A DNA stretch of 64,000 nt from Phyllobacterium lublinensis (GCF_020164435.1 NZ_JAIUDQ010000001.1:1-64000), one strand, 5' to 3'; positions 54,942 through 63,754 are shown, counted from the stretch's first letter. Translations and numbers: made by a program. Notes: a model not told the origin generated them from the letters alone.

Positions 54942-54970
54942 ATTGTTCTATCTTTAGGACTATCTGTCAA
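54942..54970 (-). promoter_or_regulatory. livK promoter with CTATC box G
   Basis: On the minus strand TTGACA (54970-54965), a 17-base spacer GATAGTCCTAAAGATAG (54964-54948), then AACAAT (54947-54942). The spacer holds two GATAG copies (CTATC in reverse). It is the clearest -35 of the set. The promoter lies ~120 bases before the livK start. Confidence 0.65.
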
Positions 54971-55045
54971 TAGTATCAATTGTTGAGCGTCGCCCCCCGT
55001 ACTTTCCAGGGATAATCGTGAAATGGATCCGATGGCCAGCATGCC

Positions 55046-55735
55046 TTAGAGCTCAAGCGCTTCAAGCTCACTTGCGGAAGCACTGAGAAGCTCGGCGATG
55101 ATCGTGCCCTTCTGGATGGCGAGGATCCGGTCAGAAAGGGAGCGGATGAATTCGATGTTCTGTTCAACGAGAACGATCGAAATCGCCGTCTCCCGGCGGA
55201 CCACTTTAAGTGCCTCGATCATTTCCTCCCGGATCGAGGGTTGAATACCCTCGGTAGGCTCGTCAAGGAGAATGACCTTCGGATTCCCGATCAGGCACCT
55301 GCCGAGAGCAAGTATCTGCTGCTCCCCACCCGACATGACGCCGCCAAGGCGGTCGAGCAGGGGCTCCAGCCGCGGGAGCAGGGCAACGATCCTTTCAACA
55401 GGGATTGCCTTGCCGCGCGCGCCAAGCGCCGCAACCTTCAGATTGTCACGCCCTGAGAGATTAGGATAGATCTGGCGGCCCTGAGGGACATAGCCGAGCC
55501 CAGCAGAGGCTCTTTTTGCGACGGGCAGTCTTGTCACGTCATTTCCGCCGAATTCGACTTTGCCCGACTTTACGGGAATAAGCCCCGCGATCGTCTTGAG
55601 AAGCGTCGATTTGCCCATGCCGTTGTGGCCGAATATGCCAAGAAACTCGCCATCGTCGAGTGACAGGCTGATTCCATTGATCACGCCGATATCGCCATAT
55701 CCGGAGTATACGTTTTCGATTGAGAGGATTGACAT
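55046..55735 (-). CDS. livF: ABC transporter ATP-binding protein LivF (system 2)
   Basis: A 229-residue ATPase. Walker A is GHNGMGKSTLLKTIAG; MSGGEQQILALGRCLIGNPKVILLDEPTEGIQP carries the signature and Walker B; the H-loop is VLVEQNI. It is the last gene of the amide-type transporter operon. It starts one base inside the livG2 stop region (ATGA arrangement). Confidence 0.92.
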   Translation of the reverse strand: MSILSIENVYSGYGDIGVINGISLSLDDGEFLGIFGHNGMGKSTLLKTIAGLIPVKSGKVEFGGNDVTRLPVAKRASAGLGYVPQGRQIYPNLSGRDNLKVAALGARGKAIPVERIVALLPRLEPLLDRLGGVMSGGEQQILALGRCLIGNPKVILLDEPTEGIQPSIREEMIEALKVVRRETAISIVLVEQNIEFIRSLSDRILAIQKGTIIAELLSASASELEALEL

Positions 55736-56451
55736 CAGAACGCTGCCTGTTTTCCGAGATAGACATTTTTGACGCGCTGATCGTTCAGCACCTGGTCGAC
55801 ATGGTCGTCAACAAGGACCTCGCCACGGTTGAACACGGTGACCCGTCCCCCGATCAGGCGGATGAACTGCATGTCATGTTCGACGACGATGACCGAATGG
55901 TTCCTCGCAAGCTCCTTGATCAGTCCGGCAAGCCGGTTGGATTCCGACTTGGTCATGCCGGCGGCCGGTTCATCGAGCAGGATGAGTTCGGGAGAGGGGC
56001 CCACTACCATCGCCAGTTCGACCAGTTGACGGTGTCCGTGCGCGAGCTTGCCAACGATCTCATTCCGCAGGTCGACAAGGTGCATGGTCTCCAGCATCTC
56101 GTCGAGGCGCGCCCTGAGCGCTGCTCCCGAATAATGACGGCGTAGCGCCACCTGGATATTTTCATCGACAGTAAGTCCGTCAAAGACATTGGGGACCTGG
56201 GTCTTGATGCCGATTCCCATCTGGGCGATCTGGTGGGGCTGATATCCGCGGATGGACTTGCCTTTGAAGACAACATCCCCGTCCGTCGGTTTCAACTGAC
56301 CGGTAAGGCATTTGAAGAAAGTGCTCTTGCCGGCACCGTTTGGGCCGATGACGCAACAGTGTTCTTTGGTTTTGATTGCAAAGTTTACCGAAGCGAGCGC
56401 CACCACCCCGCCAAAGCGCATGCCAAGATTCTGGACTTCGATCATCGACAT
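55735..56451 (-). CDS. livG: ABC transporter ATP-binding protein LivG (system 2)
   Basis: A 238-residue ATPase. Walker A is GPNGAGKSTFFKCLTGQ; LAHGHRQLVELAMVVGPSPELILLDEPAAGMT includes the family-typical degenerate signature; the H-loop is VVEHDMQF. It is cotranscribed with livM2 (1-base gap) and livF2. Confidence 0.92.
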   Translation of the reverse strand: MSMIEVQNLGMRFGGVVALASVNFAIKTKEHCCVIGPNGAGKSTFFKCLTGQLKPTDGDVVFKGKSIRGYQPHQIAQMGIGIKTQVPNVFDGLTVDENIQVALRRHYSGAALRARLDEMLETMHLVDLRNEIVGKLAHGHRQLVELAMVVGPSPELILLDEPAAGMTKSESNRLAGLIKELARNHSVIVVEHDMQFIRLIGGRVTVFNRGEVLVDDHVDQVLNDQRVKNVYLGKQAAF

Positions 56452-56452
56452 G

Positions 56453-57505
56453 TCATTTCCTCCACTTGAGTGGCCTGCGGATCAGCCGTTCGGTGACCTG
56501 ACGCAGTGCAGGTACCAGACCACTGGGGACGAACATCACGAACATGATCAGGATGCCGCCGAGGATTATTTCGGGATTAAGGAAGCCGCTGGTGCCGAGT
56601 TGGGTCGTTATCACCTGAACGAAGATGCAACCGACGAGCGGACCAAGAAGCGTGCCGCGACCGCCAATGAGCACCCAGATAACGATCTGGGCTGTGATCG
56701 ATAGACTGAACATGTTCGGGGTTACTGTCAGCGAATTGGCAAACAACATCCCAGCTGCTCCCGCCAACCCTGCGCCAATCACGAAAGTGATCAGCTTTAC
56801 GACACGCGTGTCGTAGCCGAGAAGTTCAGCCCGGGTTTCGTTCTCGCGGATTGCAACCATGGTCTTGCCGAGCTTCGACGCCAGATAGACGCGGCAGACC
56901 AGGTAGGCTGCGGCAAGGGCGAGAATTGCTACCTGAAATATTGCCTCCGGGGAGAGCATCTCTTCGGCCTTACCCGGGATATTCAGCGGTGGCGTCATCG
57001 GAATACCGTTGAAGCCTCCGAGCGGTACCGACCCGATTACATAAGCGTCGCCGGCGGACCCGTTCAGGAGCTGGCTGAAAATGAGCGTGATTGTGAGGGT
57101 GATGACGCCGACATAGACATCACCGATCCTGCCCCAGAAGATGAAATAGCCGACAGCCGCGGCAAAGATCATCGGAACGAGAAGCGAGGCCGCTACGCCA
57201 TAGGTGGTATCACCAAAGTTTAGTGATGCGATTGCATAGGAGTATCCGCCGAGGCCAAAAAACACGGCTTGCCCCAGGCAAAAGATGCCACCATATCCCC
57301 AGACCAATCCGAGGCTCAGCGCCAGGACGCAAAGGCTGATGAAGATCGTCACGTTGATCAATGTGTAGAGCTCCGCAACGTGCGGAAAAGCTAGGGCTGC
57401 CACGATGGCAGCGGTTGTTGCCGCAGTTGCGATTGAGATTTCTTTGATCATTGGAATAACGGTCGTCCTAGAACATTGTGCTGCAGGAAGAATCTCGATG
57501 CTCAT
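56453..57505 (-). CDS. livM: ABC transporter permease LivM (system 2, urea/amide type)
   Basis: A 350-residue permease. CVLALSLGLVWGYGGIFCLGQAVFFGLGGYSYAIASL resembles UrtC/FmdE-type LivM proteins of urea and short-chain amide uptake. It overlaps livH2 by 4 bases. A shorter start at MIKEIS is possible. Confidence 0.9.
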   Translation of the reverse strand: MSIEILPAAQCSRTTVIPMIKEISIATAATTAAIVAALAFPHVAELYTLINVTIFISLCVLALSLGLVWGYGGIFCLGQAVFFGLGGYSYAIASLNFGDTTYGVAASLLVPMIFAAAVGYFIFWGRIGDVYVGVITLTITLIFSQLLNGSAGDAYVIGSVPLGGFNGIPMTPPLNIPGKAEEMLSPEAIFQVAILALAAAYLVCRVYLASKLGKTMVAIRENETRAELLGYDTRVVKLITFVIGAGLAGAAGMLFANSLTVTPNMFSLSITAQIVIWVLIGGRGTLLGPLVGCIFVQVITTQLGTSGFLNPEIILGGILIMFVMFVPSGLVPALRQVTERLIRRPLKWRK

Positions 57506-58368
57506 AATGCTTTCCTCATGATACGGGCTGTGAGGCCCTTGGGCATCACTCGGAGCAGGATTATTGCTGACAACAGCAGGGCGACTTCACCAAAGACCGG
57601 TGTCGCCACGAATGTCACTGCGGTGTTGACCGTGCCGAAGACGGCCGCAACGAGTCCGGTGCCGAAGATGACAGCGGGGCCGGCACAGATGACCGTGATG
57701 AATGCCTTGGCAACGAATGCAAGACCCATGCCCGGGGACACGCCGGTGAGGGGCGCAATGAGCGCGCCGGAAAGGCCGCTGATTGCCGCACCGACAACAA
57801 AGGTGGCGCAGTAGATTTTCTTGGGCTCATGGCCGAGAACTGCGGTGATGTCTGCATTCTGCATGGCCGCCCTGGCGATCAGCCCGAGATTTGTGCGTCG
57901 CAGGAAGAGCGCGCAAGCGACGAGAAGGGCGGCCGCCATCACAATGAGCACGAGATCATAAGTGCTGTTGGAGAACCGGCCAATGCTGATCGAGCCAAGC
58001 GGGGCGGAAATCCCTGTTACAGTGTTGCCGAACACGATGGTCACTGTCCCGATCATGAAAAGACTGAGCCCCCAAGTCGCGAGCATCGTCTCGATGATCC
58101 GGCCATAGAGGTGACGGATGATAACGCGCTCGACAATGAAGCCGACAAAAGCAACAGCCAGGGGCGCCACCACGAACGTCGCCAGCCAGAAGTTAAGTCC
58201 CGCATTGACGGACATGACGGACGTGTAGGCGCCGACCATGATGAACTCGCCATGGGCGAAATTGATTACCTTCATCATTCCGAACATGATCGCGAGACCG
58301 ATCGCCAGCAACACGAGCATGGCGATCGATGAAATGACCTGAATAATCAAAATACAGATGTAGTCCAT
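57502..58368 (-). CDS. livH: ABC transporter permease LivH (system 2, urea/amide type)
   Basis: A 288-residue permease. LGLAIMFGMMKVINFAHGEFIMVGAYTSVM is the LivH signature, similar to UrtB. AKAFITVICAGPAVIFGTGLVAAVFG follows. It is next after the amide-type binding protein gene (58431) and completes the channel with livM2. Confidence 0.91.
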   Translation of the reverse strand: MDYICILIIQVISSIAMLVLLAIGLAIMFGMMKVINFAHGEFIMVGAYTSVMSVNAGLNFWLATFVVAPLAVAFVGFIVERVIIRHLYGRIIETMLATWGLSLFMIGTVTIVFGNTVTGISAPLGSISIGRFSNSTYDLVLIVMAAALLVACALFLRRTNLGLIARAAMQNADITAVLGHEPKKIYCATFVVGAAISGLSGALIAPLTGVSPGMGLAFVAKAFITVICAGPAVIFGTGLVAAVFGTVNTAVTFVATPVFGEVALLLSAIILLRVMPKGLTARIMRKAL

Positions 58369-58430
58369 TCTTCCGGTCCTTTAAGGAACGCAGGAGCGAC
58401 TGACCGGCGAGTCAGTCGCGGCTTGGGGCG

Positions 58431-59657
58431 TCAGTTACCCAGCACGTACTGCTTGGTGTCGCTGGGATTTGCCGCCAGGTCGCAAACGGCCGCAGTGTCT
58501 GATGGCGGCAGATTTTCGTAGCGCTCGAGGATCTTGAAGCCGTGATCCCAGGCCTCGGCAATATAGATGTCATGGGTGACGTGGTGCGATTCGGCGTCGA
58601 CCGTGATCGGGCCGCCCGGACCCTTGTATGTCAGGTTGCCCTCAAGTGCCTTGGTAACGGCATCGCGGTCGAAACTGCCAGCGCTGCGAACGGCTTCGGC
58701 CCAAAGCTGCGGGGCGTAGTAGCTCATTGCCGGCAGCTCATTGATCGGTGAGCGGTCGCTCCCGGTTGCCTTGGCAGCCCGCGCGATGAAATCCTTGTTC
58801 TCGGGGGTGTCGATCTCGGGAAAATAGCAGGCGCTGGTCAATATGCCGTTGTGTTCACGCGGGTTTGTAAAGAGCTGCTCATTCCCGGTCCCGAAGATCG
58901 TCGATGCGAGTCCGATCCGATCGGCCATGCCCGATGATACCCACTGGCGGAAGAATCCTATGTGGTTGCTGCCCACGAGGTCGGCCATCACGAAATCCGG
59001 CTGGATGCTCTGAATTTTCTTAAGGGTCGGCCCGAAATCCGTCTGTTCCAGAGGGAAAAATTCGACGCCTTCGAACGTGCCGCCGTTTTCGGTCACGACC
59101 TTCTCGTGCCACTTGCTGACGATATGCCCGAAATTGTAGTCGGCGGCGACCGTATATACGCGCTTGCCAAACTTGTTCATGGCATACGGAATGATCTTTT
59201 CCGTCTTCTGGCCGGGGGTGGTGCCGAGGCAGAATATGTTGCGGTCACAGACGCCGCCTTCATATTGCGTGCTGTAGAAGTAAAGCGTCTTGTAGCGCCT
59301 CAGGATTGGCCGAACTATCTCGCGCGAGGCTGAGGTTACGGCACCGAAGACGGCCGCCACCTTGTACCGCGTTGCCGCTTCCGTGGCGTATTGCCCGTAC
59401 AGTTGGTTGTTGGATTGTGTGTCGTAACTTTTGAGTTCTATCTTCTTGCCAAGCAGGCCACCTCCCGCATTGATTTCGTCGATGGCCATTTGGGTCATGG
59501 CCGCCATCGGCTTGCCCAGGATATCCAGGACGCCACTCGCATCATGTATCGAGGCGACCTTGATGGTTTCCTCTGCGAAGGCGTTCTTGACAAGATAAGG
59601 GGTGGCAAGAACTCCAGCACATCCCTTGACGAACGTTCGGCGGTCTACGGTCATCAC
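58431..59657 (-). CDS. Urea/short-chain amide substrate-binding protein
   Basis: A 408-residue binding protein. The N-terminal DRRTFVKGCAGVLATPYLVKNAFA is a twin-arginine signal peptide. KVASIHDASGVLDILGKPMAAMTQMAIDEINAGGGLLGKKIEL and FYSTQYEGGVCDRNIFCLGTTPGQ are typical of UrtA/FmdD proteins that bind urea or small amides. It precedes livH2. Formamidase gene upstream makes an amide the likely ligand. Confidence 0.88.
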   Translation of the reverse strand: MMTVDRRTFVKGCAGVLATPYLVKNAFAEETIKVASIHDASGVLDILGKPMAAMTQMAIDEINAGGGLLGKKIELKSYDTQSNNQLYGQYATEAATRYKVAAVFGAVTSASREIVRPILRRYKTLYFYSTQYEGGVCDRNIFCLGTTPGQKTEKIIPYAMNKFGKRVYTVAADYNFGHIVSKWHEKVVTENGGTFEGVEFFPLEQTDFGPTLKKIQSIQPDFVMADLVGSNHIGFFRQWVSSGMADRIGLASTIFGTGNEQLFTNPREHNGILTSACYFPEIDTPENKDFIARAAKATGSDRSPINELPAMSYYAPQLWAEAVRSAGSFDRDAVTKALEGNLTYKGPGGPITVDAESHHVTHDIYIAEAWDHGFKILERYENLPPSDTAAVCDLAANPSDTKQYVLGN

Positions 59658-59689
59658 TTTCTCCTCCTTAGTGATTGTCGTTGTTGTTC

Positions 59690-60670
59690 CTATGCAAATG
59701 AAGACAGTTTCTTACATTCCTCTCCGAAATGGGGCAGGTCCTGCCTGGCGATGATGCAGTGGACGCCCTTTTCGCGGTCCACTGACTGGGTTATCCGCAA
59801 GTCGGCGGCGATGGAGCAGAGGGTGTATGCATCCTGGCGCGACAGGCCCGAGATCTCCGAGATCAGAGACACCATTTGGCTGAGCGCAATCTGCGCCGCA
59901 TGGTCAAGGCTGGGATGGAATCCCATGGTGATCAGCGATGCTTCCGTGAACGCGATCGGAAGTTTTTGACCTTTGCCTTTCTGGAGACGGAAGGTGAAGT
60001 TGCCGGTCAGTGCGGTTTCAACCGCGGTCAGGCAGACTTCGCCGTCACCCTGAAGGGCATGGCCATCGCCGACTGAAAACAGGGCACCCGGCACGAAAAC
60101 CGGAAAGAGGATGGTGGCGCCGGGAACGAGCTCCTTATTGTCCATGTTTCCGCCGAACACACGCGGCTCGATCGAGGAAAGGCGGCCATAGGCTGGCGGC
60201 GGCGCAACTCCGATGTTGCCGAAGAACGGCCGGCACTTCATCTGCCTGCCCCATGGCAGGGTGACGGTGCCGTTGTGCCTGTCAATCGGCAGGTGGAGCC
60301 GGCGCTCTTCGGGAAACTCTTCCGGCAAGGTGCCGTGCAGAGGCAATTGAAGGTTCCAGCCCCAATCCTGACGCAGGCTTATGTCGTTGATGCGCACTTC
60401 AAGGACATCGCCGGGCTCTGCGCCCTCGATGTAAACCGGCCCGGTCAGCAGATGAGGCCCGGACCCTCGTGACACATGGTCCAAAACGGCACGATGATCC
60501 TCGAGTACCGTGTATGAGCTTCCGGCTGGCGGCAGGTCTTCAGGTTCCCCTGAAAGCGTGTCGATCGTGACGGAATCGCCGGGTTCGATTTGCAGGACCG
60601 GGCGAATGCCGGCGTCCCAAATCCCCCACTGAACGGTTTGCGCATTAGCAGATAGGTAGTGCTTGGTCAC
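59690..60670 (-). CDS. Acetamidase/formamidase family protein
   Basis: A 326-residue FmdA/AmdA-type amidase. LEIEPGDSVTIDTLSG-like text (QIEPGDSVTIDTLSG), RGSGPHLLTGPVYIEGAEPGDVLEVRI and FGNIGVAPP are signatures; GDGHALQGDGEVCLTAVET has the conserved metal-binding His/Glu. It hydrolyses formamide, acetamide or related small amides to ammonia and acid. GTG 60670 follows GGAG and is preferred to the long upstream extension. It is the first gene of the operon running to livF2. Confidence 0.9.
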   Translation of the reverse strand: MTKHYLSANAQTVQWGIWDAGIRPVLQIEPGDSVTIDTLSGEPEDLPPAGSSYTVLEDHRAVLDHVSRGSGPHLLTGPVYIEGAEPGDVLEVRINDISLRQDWGWNLQLPLHGTLPEEFPEERRLHLPIDRHNGTVTLPWGRQMKCRPFFGNIGVAPPPAYGRLSSIEPRVFGGNMDNKELVPGATILFPVFVPGALFSVGDGHALQGDGEVCLTAVETALTGNFTFRLQKGKGQKLPIAFTEASLITMGFHPSLDHAAQIALSQMVSLISEISGLSRQDAYTLCSIAADLRITQSVDREKGVHCIIARQDLPHFGEECKKLSSFA

Positions 60671-61043
60671 AGGAGCTCCTCGACATCCGAAGTGAGTGCA
60701 CATTATTAAGGTTGGTGTACAATACAATGCAAATCCGGACTGTCAATGCAAATGTGATTATTTATAGAAAAACAGGACCTATTGGCGGTGCAGGGGCTTG
60801 ATTGTGCGGACCAAGGGGCGATAAAACCGCACAGCGGCGTATAGAGGAGCACAAAGATTCGATTTGGTTATCACGATAGATTGTCCAGTCTACGTACATA
60901 AGGCTGGGGCCGTGTCCAAACCGGGTGCATCCTTGGTTGAAACCGGGCTGTGATCGTGCAACATCGCGCAAACATTGAAAAAAAAGCTGAGCGCTAACCT
61001 TCGGGACAGAGCAAAGTCGCGAACCAGGGATTAAAGAGAGTAG
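60671..61043 (-). promoter_or_regulatory. Divergent control region of amidase operon and MerR-XRE regulator
   Basis: On the minus strand TTGACA (60746-60741), a 16-base spacer, then TATTGT (60724-60719). CAATGCAAAT occurs twice as a direct repeat (60725-60734 and 60744-60753), 19 bases apart, covering the spacer and -35. No CTATC box is evident except a weak TTATTTATAG (60758-60767). The repeats are the likely operator for the regulator at 61044. The remaining ~250 bases show nothing I can name. Confidence 0.6.
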
Positions 61044-61868
61044 ATGGTGTATACCGCAGATTCTGACCAGGTTTCCGACGGACTGTACATCGGGCAGGTT
61101 GCCGAGATGCTTGGCGTGACGACCACCATGATCCGCCAATGGGAAAAGCACGGTTTCATCAAGGCCGCCCGAACACAATCAGGTTATCGCGTCTATCCGA
61201 TGGACCAGATCCAGCGGATGCAGACGGTGAGGGACCTCGTCAAATCCGGCGTCAACCCTGCCGGAATCCACCTGACCCTGCAGAACGGGGAACTCGGCTT
61301 CCCCGGTCCGCCTCCCAGCGGCAATCCGACATCTGTTGGTGCCCGGCTCCAACGCCTGAGAACGGCCAAGAAAATCAGCTTGCGCGGTCTCGCTGCAAGG
61401 ACGCAGCTCAGCGCGTCTTATCTGAGTGCAATCGAGCGTTCGATAAGCAACCCTTCTGTCGCGGTGCTGCTCAAGCTCGTGGCGGCGCTCGGAACGAACC
61501 TAGTCGAAGTTCTTGGTGGGGAGCCGCTGGACAACAAGCTGGTCGTGAAGGGGAGCGAAAGGCGTTCATTGGACCAGAGGATTCCAGGCGTCGAAATTCA
61601 GCAGCTCTTCCGCGTGGACACCGTTCTTGAATCCCTGTTGTTCATCATACAGCCGGGCGCCGCCAGTGGTGAAAGCTACCAGCATGAGGGCGAGGAGTTC
61701 CTGTTCGTCGTCGAGGGAAACCTGGAGGTCGTTCTCGATGAAACCGAGCGTTTCAGCCTGGAAACCGGAGATTCAATGACTTACGCAAGTCATCGGCCGC
61801 ATCGCTTCGCCAACACCGGCAGCACCGTAGCGGCCATTCTATGGGTCAACACCCCTCCAACCTTCTGA
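61044..61868 (+). CDS. Three-domain regulator: MerR HTH - XRE HTH - cupin
   Basis: A 274-residue regulator with an unusual order. Residues 13-82 are a MerR-type winged HTH (LYIGQVAEMLGVTTTMIRQWEKHGFIKAARTQSGYRVYP). Residues 99-158 are an XRE/Cro-type HTH (LQRLRTAKKISLRGLAARTQLSASYLSAIERSISNPSVAVL). Residues about 190-270 are a cupin-2 sensor (HEGEEFLFVVEGNLEVVLDE). It diverges from the amidase operon and probably controls it with an amide or amine as signal. Confidence 0.87.
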   Translation: MVYTADSDQVSDGLYIGQVAEMLGVTTTMIRQWEKHGFIKAARTQSGYRVYPMDQIQRMQTVRDLVKSGVNPAGIHLTLQNGELGFPGPPPSGNPTSVGARLQRLRTAKKISLRGLAARTQLSASYLSAIERSISNPSVAVLLKLVAALGTNLVEVLGGEPLDNKLVVKGSERRSLDQRIPGVEIQQLFRVDTVLESLLFIIQPGAASGESYQHEGEEFLFVVEGNLEVVLDETERFSLETGDSMTYASHRPHRFANTGSTVAAILWVNTPPTF

Positions 61869-61986
61869 TTCCGCGCTCTCCTGCACAAAGATATGCTCAT
61901 GCGACAAGCAATGGAGTGGCGTGCTGCATGGTATCGGCCTATTCACAAGGTCAACTACTGACAACAAAGCTATTCGGAACACGACA

Positions 61987-62589
61987 ATGGGCATTGACGA
62001 CATCGCCGGATTCGGCAACCGGCTCTCGGGCCATCTGCAGTTTCTGATGGTTGCGGACGGGCTTCGCCGGATCAACAGGGCCAACAGGATTGCCGACGGC
62101 TCCAGGTTTGAGAACAGCGCCGAGCACTCATGGCATCTGACGCTGTGCGCGCTGGTATTCCAGGAGCTTGCCCCGCAGGCTGTTTCCATCGACCGGGTGA
62201 TCAAGATGCTGATCCTGCATGATATTGTCGAGATCGACGCCGGCGACACGCCGATTTTCAGTGCGGACGCCGCATCGCAGGAGGCAGGCGAACAGGAGGC
62301 CGCAAGTCGGCTTTTTGGACTGCTTCCGGATGGGCTCGGCATGGAGTTCCGTGCCTTGTGGGATGAATTTGAAGCGGCACAGACGCCGGATGCCAGGTTC
62401 GCCAAGGCGTTGGACCGCTTCCAGCCAATCCTGCTGGATTACGCTGTTTCGGGAGGCAGCTGGCTTGATTTCGCGGTGAAGGAAGATGCGCTGAGAAAGC
62501 TCGTCCGCGCCATCCGGGACGTTCCCGAATTATGGGACGTTGCCGATGCGCTGATCAGCAGTGCAAAAGGCAAGGGCTGGCTGGCATAG
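61987..62589 (+). CDS. HD-domain hydrolase
   Basis: A 200-residue protein of the YfbR-like HD_3 family. The metal-binding residues are in SAEHSWHLTL (His) and LILHDIVEIDAGDTP (His-Asp). Members are 5'-deoxynucleotidases or unassigned phosphohydrolases. ATG 61987 removes an unsupported N-terminal extension. It is the last gene before the right repeat of the island. Confidence 0.82.
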   Translation: MGIDDIAGFGNRLSGHLQFLMVADGLRRINRANRIADGSRFENSAEHSWHLTLCALVFQELAPQAVSIDRVIKMLILHDIVEIDAGDTPIFSADAASQEAGEQEAASRLFGLLPDGLGMEFRALWDEFEAAQTPDARFAKALDRFQPILLDYAVSGGSWLDFAVKEDALRKLVRAIRDVPELWDVADALISSAKGKGWLA

Positions 62590-62702
62590 GACCAAGCCTC
62601 TACCCGTTCATATCCTTCATGCTAGCGCTTGCTAACGTTCGGCAAAGTATGGCAAAGGGTGCGCGGGCCCGCCTACTGGCTCAATCGGCGGCTCCGTGGG
62701 GC

Positions 62703-62723
62703 TCGATCCCTACTGTGCCCACC
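62703..62723 (+). repeat. Right copy of 21-bp direct repeat of tRNA-Lys 3' end
   Basis: This copy is identical to 26698-26718. It lacks a functional tRNA around it. It marks the right boundary of the proposed island (attR-like). Confidence 0.8.
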
Positions 62724-62737
62724 GTTCTTTTTGGAAG

Positions 62738-62759
62738 AAGGCCGCATGGCCCTTTTTTC
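62738..62759 (+). terminator. T-rich hairpin after right tRNA repeat
   Basis: GGCC-GCAT-GGCC, within AAGGCCGCATGGCCCTT, is followed by a run of T (62753-62758). It may be the original tRNA-Lys terminator, displaced by the insertion, since the tRNA now has another terminator at 26723. Confidence 0.6.
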
Positions 62760-62811
62760 ACGCATGCAAGGCAGGTGCCAGCCTGACCAAAATCGATAGA
62801 GGAGATTTTCC

Positions 62812-63156
62812 ATGAGCATTCGTCGCATTGAAGTTGGTCCGCGCATGAGCCAGGCGGTCATCCACGGCAATACCGTCTACCTCGCCGGTCAGGTCGGTGG
62901 TCCGGGCAAAAGCGTTACCGAGCAGACCAAGGATGTTCTTGCGGCCGTCGATCGCCTGCTGAAGGAAGCCGGTACCGATAAGTCCAAGCTGTTGCAGGCC
63001 ATCATCTGGCTCGACGACATGAAGGATTTCGGCGAGATGAATGCCGTGTGGGATGCATGGGTCGATCCGGCGAACAGCCCGGCGCGCGCAACCGGCGAAG
63101 CCAAGCTTGCGACGCCGGAATACAAGGTCGAGATCATCATAACTGCAGCGCTCTGA
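62812..63156 (+). CDS. RidA/YjgF family protein
   Basis: A 114-residue trimeric RidA-fold protein. GNTVYLAGQVGG and TKDVLAAVDRLLKEAGTDKSKLLQAIIWLDDMKDF are family motifs. A central WDAWVDPANSPAR and the last KVEIIITAAL match the Rid superfamily. RidA proteins hydrolyse reactive enamine/imine intermediates. The classical catalytic arginine position reads ARATGEAKL; I cannot say which subgroup it belongs to. It is outside the island. Confidence 0.85.
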   Translation: MSIRRIEVGPRMSQAVIHGNTVYLAGQVGGPGKSVTEQTKDVLAAVDRLLKEAGTDKSKLLQAIIWLDDMKDFGEMNAVWDAWVDPANSPARATGEAKLATPEYKVEIIITAAL

Positions 63157-63405
63157 TTCGCTTTGCGCAGGAGTCGAAGGCGGTTCCTGCACTTGAAACA
63201 TCAAACGGGCGGGTCCGGAACAGAAATATCCGGTCCCGCGGCAGGAAAGCCCGAGTAATTCGCTCGGGCACACTGGATTTTTGGCGCGGAAATGAATAAA
63301 GTCCGCGCTTCTCCGGATTGCCGTAGGGGCAATTCTTCAAACGCTTGTCTGTTTGTGATCGATCGTGACGTCGCAAGGCGAGGCAAGCATGGGTAAGGAA
63401 AACGA
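63157..63405 (+). other. Intergenic region before rpsU (249 bp)
   Basis: No gene or known RNA motif is seen. AAGGAAAA lies about 12 bases before the TTG start of rpsU and serves as its ribosome site. Confidence 0.5.
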
Positions 63406-63675
63406 TTGCAAGTTCTCGTCCGTGACAACAATGTTGAGCAGGCCCTGCGGGTCCTGAAGAAGAAGATGCAGCGGGAGGGTCTCTTCCGCGAAATGAAGGC
63501 GCGGCAGGCATTTGAAAAGCCGTCTGAGCGCCGTGTTCGTGAAAAGGCTGAAGCCGTAAGCCGTGCCCGCAAGGCAGCCCGCAAGCAGGCGCAGCGCGAG
63601 GGCCTTCTGCCTGGTCCGAAGAAAAAGGAACGCACGCCTCGTCCGAACGGCAATGGCGGCGATTTCAACCGATAA
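63406..63675 (+). CDS. rpsU: 30S ribosomal protein S21
   Basis: An 89-residue S21. It starts [59 protein letters not shown], the conserved rhizobial form, and ends with a basic Gly/Asn-rich tail. A TTG start at 63406 is used because the conserved N-terminus begins exactly there. Confidence 0.94.
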   Translation: MQVLVRDNNVEQALRVLKKKMQREGLFREMKARQAFEKPSERRVREKAEAVSRARKAARKQAQREGLLPGPKKKERTPRPNGNGGDFNR

Positions 63676-63713
63676 TCCCTGACCGGGTTCGTCCGGTCAT
63701 TGCAAACGCGACA

Positions 63714-63754
63714 GAACCCGCGCAGCCTTTGGCTGGGGCGGGTTTCGTTATTTT
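63714..63754 (+). terminator. Terminator after rpsU
   Basis: GAACCCGC pairs with GCGGGTTT, enclosing an inner CAGCC/GGCTG stem, followed by CGTTATTTT. Confidence 0.7.

Larger units (their letters stand above)
62590..62811 (+). other. Right island junction region (222 bp)
   Basis: No gene is supported. It contains two copies of GGCAAAG 10 bases apart (62641 and 62651) and an AGCGCTTGCTAA segment, followed by the 21-bp tRNA repeat and a terminator. The stretch before the repeat (GGCTCAATCGG...) loosely resembles a D-arm, as if from a worn tRNA-Lys copy. Confidence 0.5.

Noticed and set aside
26720..62702. Prophage or insertion sequence
   Set aside because: No integrase, transposase, terminase, capsid or IS inverted repeats can be read. 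Only the tRNA repeat supports mobility.
62644..62723. Second functional tRNA-Lys gene
   Set aside because: Only the T-arm and acceptor end are preserved; the anticodon arm is missing and the D-arm resemblance is weak, so it is better read as an attachment-site copy or relic.
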